Positions 61,987-64,000 of a DNA stretch of 64,000 bases are shown piece after piece. Numbering within the stretch: position 1 is the first letter of the stretch; each line of letters begins with the position of its first letter. The position numbers and the translations under genes were made by a program. The notes under the pieces were generated by a model. That model did no database searches. It was given only the letters and a program-made list of their open reading frames with translations, and was not told where the DNA came from. Location: NCBI RefSeq assembly GCF_006716565.1, contig NZ_VFPG01000001.1:3348001-3412000 (forward strand), in the 5' to 3' direction. This DNA comes from Nocardia bhagyanarayanae (GTDB lineage: Bacteria > Actinomycetota > Actinomycetes > Mycobacteriales > Mycobacteriaceae).

Positions 61987-64000
61987 GTGGACGGACCTGG
62001 ATGGCGGGTCGGCAGTCGGTTCGGGCCGTACGAGTTGCGCTCGCTGCTGGGTAAGGGGGGAATGGGCGAGGTCTACGAGGCCTACGACACGGTCAAGGAC
62101 CGCGTCGTCGCGGTCAAGTTGCTGTCCGAGGAACTCGCCAAAGACCCGGTGTACCAGGTGCGTTTCCGCCGGGAATCGCAGGCCGCCGCCCGGCTCGCCG
62201 AGCCGCACGTCATCCCGATCCACGACTGGGGCGTGATCGACGGCGTCCTGTTCATCGACATGCGGCTGGTCAACGGTGTCGACCTGCGCACCATCCTGCG
62301 CGGGCAGGGGCCGATGAGCCCGGAACGCGCCGTCTTCCTCATCGAACAGATCGCCGCCGCGCTGGACGCCGCGCACGCCGACGGCCTGGTGCACCGCGAC
62401 GTCAAGCCCGCGAACATCCTGGTCACCGACGCCGATTTCGCCTACCTCGTCGATTTCGGCATCGCCCACACCGAGGGCGACTCGGCCGTGACCCAGGTGG
62501 GCATGGCGGTCGGCTCCTATATCTACATGGCGCCCGAGCGTTTCGACGTCGGCCCCGTGACCGGCCGCGCGGATATCTACTCGCTGGCCTGTGTGCTGCA
62601 CGAATGCCTCACCGGGGCAACACCCTTCCCGGCGGCGAGCATGAGTGTGCTGATCAAGTCCCATCTTTCCGATCCGCCGCCGCGCCCGAGCGCCGAGCGC
62701 CCGGGCATCGCGCCCGCTCTCGACGACGTCATCGCCCGCGGCATGGCGAAGGATCCCGCCGACCGTTTCGCGACCGCGACCGAGTTGGCCCGCGCGGCCC
62801 GCGCCGTGGTGGGCTCGGCGTCGCCCGCCGCGACCGGGCCGACGTTCGTCGTGCGCGCGCCCGACCCGTCGAGGTTCGGGAAATCGGATCCGACCGTGCG
62901 CGGGGCGGTTCCGCCGGAATCCACCGGGGAGCTATCGGTGCCGGCGGTCATCCACCCCACGGCGCCGACCGAGATCCGTCCCGCCGACTTCCAATTCACC
63001 CCGCTCCCGCCGCAGCAGCCGCAGGCGCCGCAGGCGACCGGACCGTTGCCGCAGGTGCGCCCGTTTCCCGACGCGCATCTCTACCCGGAATCCCAGCGGT
63101 ACGCCGAACCTCAGTACGGCGAGAGCCAGTACGCCGAAACCCAGTTCAACCAGGCCCAATACGCGGAGCCGCAGTATCCGGCGCCGCAGTACACCGCGCC
63201 GGAGACGCAGCGCTACCCGGTGCCGGAGGAGCGGCGGCCCGCGCCGGAGACCCAGCGCTATCCGGTGCCGGAGACGCAGCAATCCGCACCGGAAACCCAG
63301 CGTTACCCGTTTCCGTCGACGCCCGAATCGCAGCAAGCAGCGCCGGAAACCCAGCGCTACCCGGAATCGCCGTTCGCCCCGCCGCCCCAGCCGCGGCACG
63401 GCGCGCAACCGGTCCCGCAGCCGACCTACGCCGACCACGTCGCGCAGGGCGAACCGTATCCGCCGCACGGGTACGGCGCCGACGCCTACGACGCCCGATA
63501 CGCCGGACCCGATCCCTACGCGCCGCAGGAGCGGCGCGGGTCCGTCGTGCTGCCCCTGCTGTTCGCAGTGCTGGTGATCGTGGTGGTCACCGTCTCGGGC
63601 GCGGTCGCCTGGCAGGCGATCGGCTCGCGCGATTCCGGCATCGACAACGCCGCCGACGGCAGGACCGATGTGTCCCTGACCTCGGCGCGCGCGCCGAGCG
63701 CGACCGCGACGCCCGCCGCGCCCAAGACCGCCCCGACCTCGACGTCCGCGACCCCGGTCCGGCTACCCGACGGTGCGACGCCTTGCGGCGCCACACAACC
63801 GTCCGGAGCCTTCGCCAGGGCCGCGATCGGCAACGCGGTCACCAGTTGCCCGTTCGCGGAGGAAGTGCGGAGGGCCTACTCCGCGGCGGGAAGCGCGGGC
63901 GGATCCCGGTCGGTGGTGGCGACGAGCCCGGTCACCGGCCGGACCTACACGATGAATTGCGCAGCCGAAGGCCAGCTCGTGGTCTGTACCGGCGGTGAGA
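61987..64000 (+). CDS. Second PknB-family Ser/Thr kinase, 3' end outside window
   Basis: 671 residues are visible from the GTG at 61987, 9 bases after GGAGG; an ATG at 61969 in frame is the alternative. No stop is reached before the window ends. Kinase domain: LLGKGGMGEVYEAYD, VAVKLLSEELAKD, HRDVKPANILVTD, LVDFGIAHTEG and MAPERFD. Then a linker with QY-rich repeats and repeated PETQRYP units (63199-63365), a transmembrane helix (VLPLLFAVLVIVVVTVSGAV, about 519-540) and an extracellular part with Cys residues (TPCGATQPSG, SCPFAEEVRR, MNCAAEG). No PASTA domain is visible. Layout parallels the first kinase. Confidence 0.9.
   Translation, partial: MDGPGWRVGSRFGPYELRSLLGKGGMGEVYEAYDTVKDRVVAVKLLSEELAKDPVYQVRFRRESQAAARLAEPHVIPIHDWGVIDGVLFIDMRLVNGVDLRTILRGQGPMSPERAVFLIEQIAAALDAAHADGLVHRDVKPANILVTDADFAYLVDFGIAHTEGDSAVTQVGMAVGSYIYMAPERFDVGPVTGRADIYSLACVLHECLTGATPFPAASMSVLIKSHLSDPPPRPSAERPGIAPALDDVIARGMAKDPADRFATATELARAARAVVGSASPAATGPTFVVRAPDPSRFGKSDPTVRGAVPPESTGELSVPAVIHPTAPTEIRPADFQFTPLPPQQPQAPQATGPLPQVRPFPDAHLYPESQRYAEPQYGESQYAETQFNQAQYAEPQYPAPQYTAPETQRYPVPEERRPAPETQRYPVPETQQSAPETQRYPFPSTPESQQAAPETQRYPESPFAPPPQPRHGAQPVPQPTYADHVAQGEPYPPHGYGADAYDARYAGPDPYAPQERRGSVVLPLLFAVLVIVVVTVSGAVAWQAIGSRDSGIDNAADGRTDVSLTSARAPSATATPAAPKTAPTSTSATPVRLPDGATPCGATQPSGAFARAAIGNAVTSCPFAEEVRRAYSAAGSAGGSRSVVATSPVTGRTYTMNCAAEGQLVVCTGGE
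63199..63365 (+). repeat. Degenerate PETQRYP-coding repeats in kinase 2 linker
   Basis: Units built on CCGGAGACCCAGCGCTA recur five times with small changes between 63199 and 63365, encoding PETQRYP, PETQRYP, PETQQSA, PETQRYP and PETQRYP. Just before them, QY units (EPQY, ESQY, PAPQY) occur at about 63110-63195. Confidence 0.65.

Noticed and set aside
61832..62236. 134-codon open frame across the regulator/kinase 2 boundary
   Set aside because: Out-of-frame shadow; the true kinase 2 frame starts at 61987 and runs off the window.

Overview
The window is high-GC actinobacterial chromosome, most likely Nocardia or a close relative (Rhodococcus/Gordonia type). The evidence is codon use, GTG/TTG starts, TANNNT-like -10 boxes, a KstR-type operator, and backbone gene order. 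The backbone parallels Mycobacterium tuberculosis Rv3034c-Rv3011c (recalled gene order, not searched): an acyltransferase, a PQQ-type lipoprotein, the Rv3032/Rv3031/Rv3030 methylglucose-lipopolysaccharide genes, fixA-fixB, Rv3027c-Rv3026c, iscS-mnmA, Rv3015c, ligA, Rv3013 and gatC-gatA. The chromosome here carries several accessory blocks between those anchors. I see no rRNA, tRNA, CRISPR array, insertion sequence or prophage.

Layout. 1-7.5 kb: glucan/MGLP genes and electron-transfer flavoprotein fixAB, closed by a strong terminator. 7.6-9.4 kb: a lower-GC two-gene cassette of a DUF4365 (PD-(D/E)XK-like) protein and an unrecognised 380-residue partner. 9.4-11.6 kb: a LysR regulator divergent from a type II NADH dehydrogenase. 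11.9-13.8 kb: a translationally coupled OlsB-like/PlsC-like acyltransferase pair. 13.8-23.7 kb: a surface-glycan cluster with four glycosyltransferases (GT2, GT4-like, GT2 fused to a GmhB-like phosphatase, GT9), UDP-glucose dehydrogenase, a UDP-xylose-synthase-like epimerase, a carbamoyltransferase and an aldehyde dehydrogenase. 23.7-27.2 kb: a tightly overlapping frdABCD operon led by a small Cys-rich gene. 27.5-31.3 kb: a second NAD-dependent DNA ligase and a MarR/old-yellow-enzyme divergon.

31.4-37.2 kb: iscS-mnmA, a MetE-like protein and the main ligA. 37.4-42.4 kb: an SDR-QueA-like pair, a secreted Cys protein, a lone AAA ATPase, a small membrane protein and a GNAT. 42.5-45.3 kb: an ACT-domain protein and gatCA, with gatB not in view. 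45.4-52.6 kb: an SGNH hydrolase, a START-like protein under a KstR-type operator, a secreted phospholipase A2/alpha-beta hydrolase operon, a NarL-type two-component system and a beta-lactamase-like lipoprotein. 52.8-64 kb: a Ser/Thr kinase with a very long proline-rich linker, a MacB-type ABC exporter divergent from a second NarL-type two-component system, and a second Ser/Thr kinase that runs off the window.

The strongest candidates for something new are the DUF4365 cassette (possible defence system), the carbamoylated, heptose/xylose-type glycan cluster with its GT2-phosphatase fusion, the paired NAD-dependent ligases, and several unexplained palindromic operators in divergent promoters.
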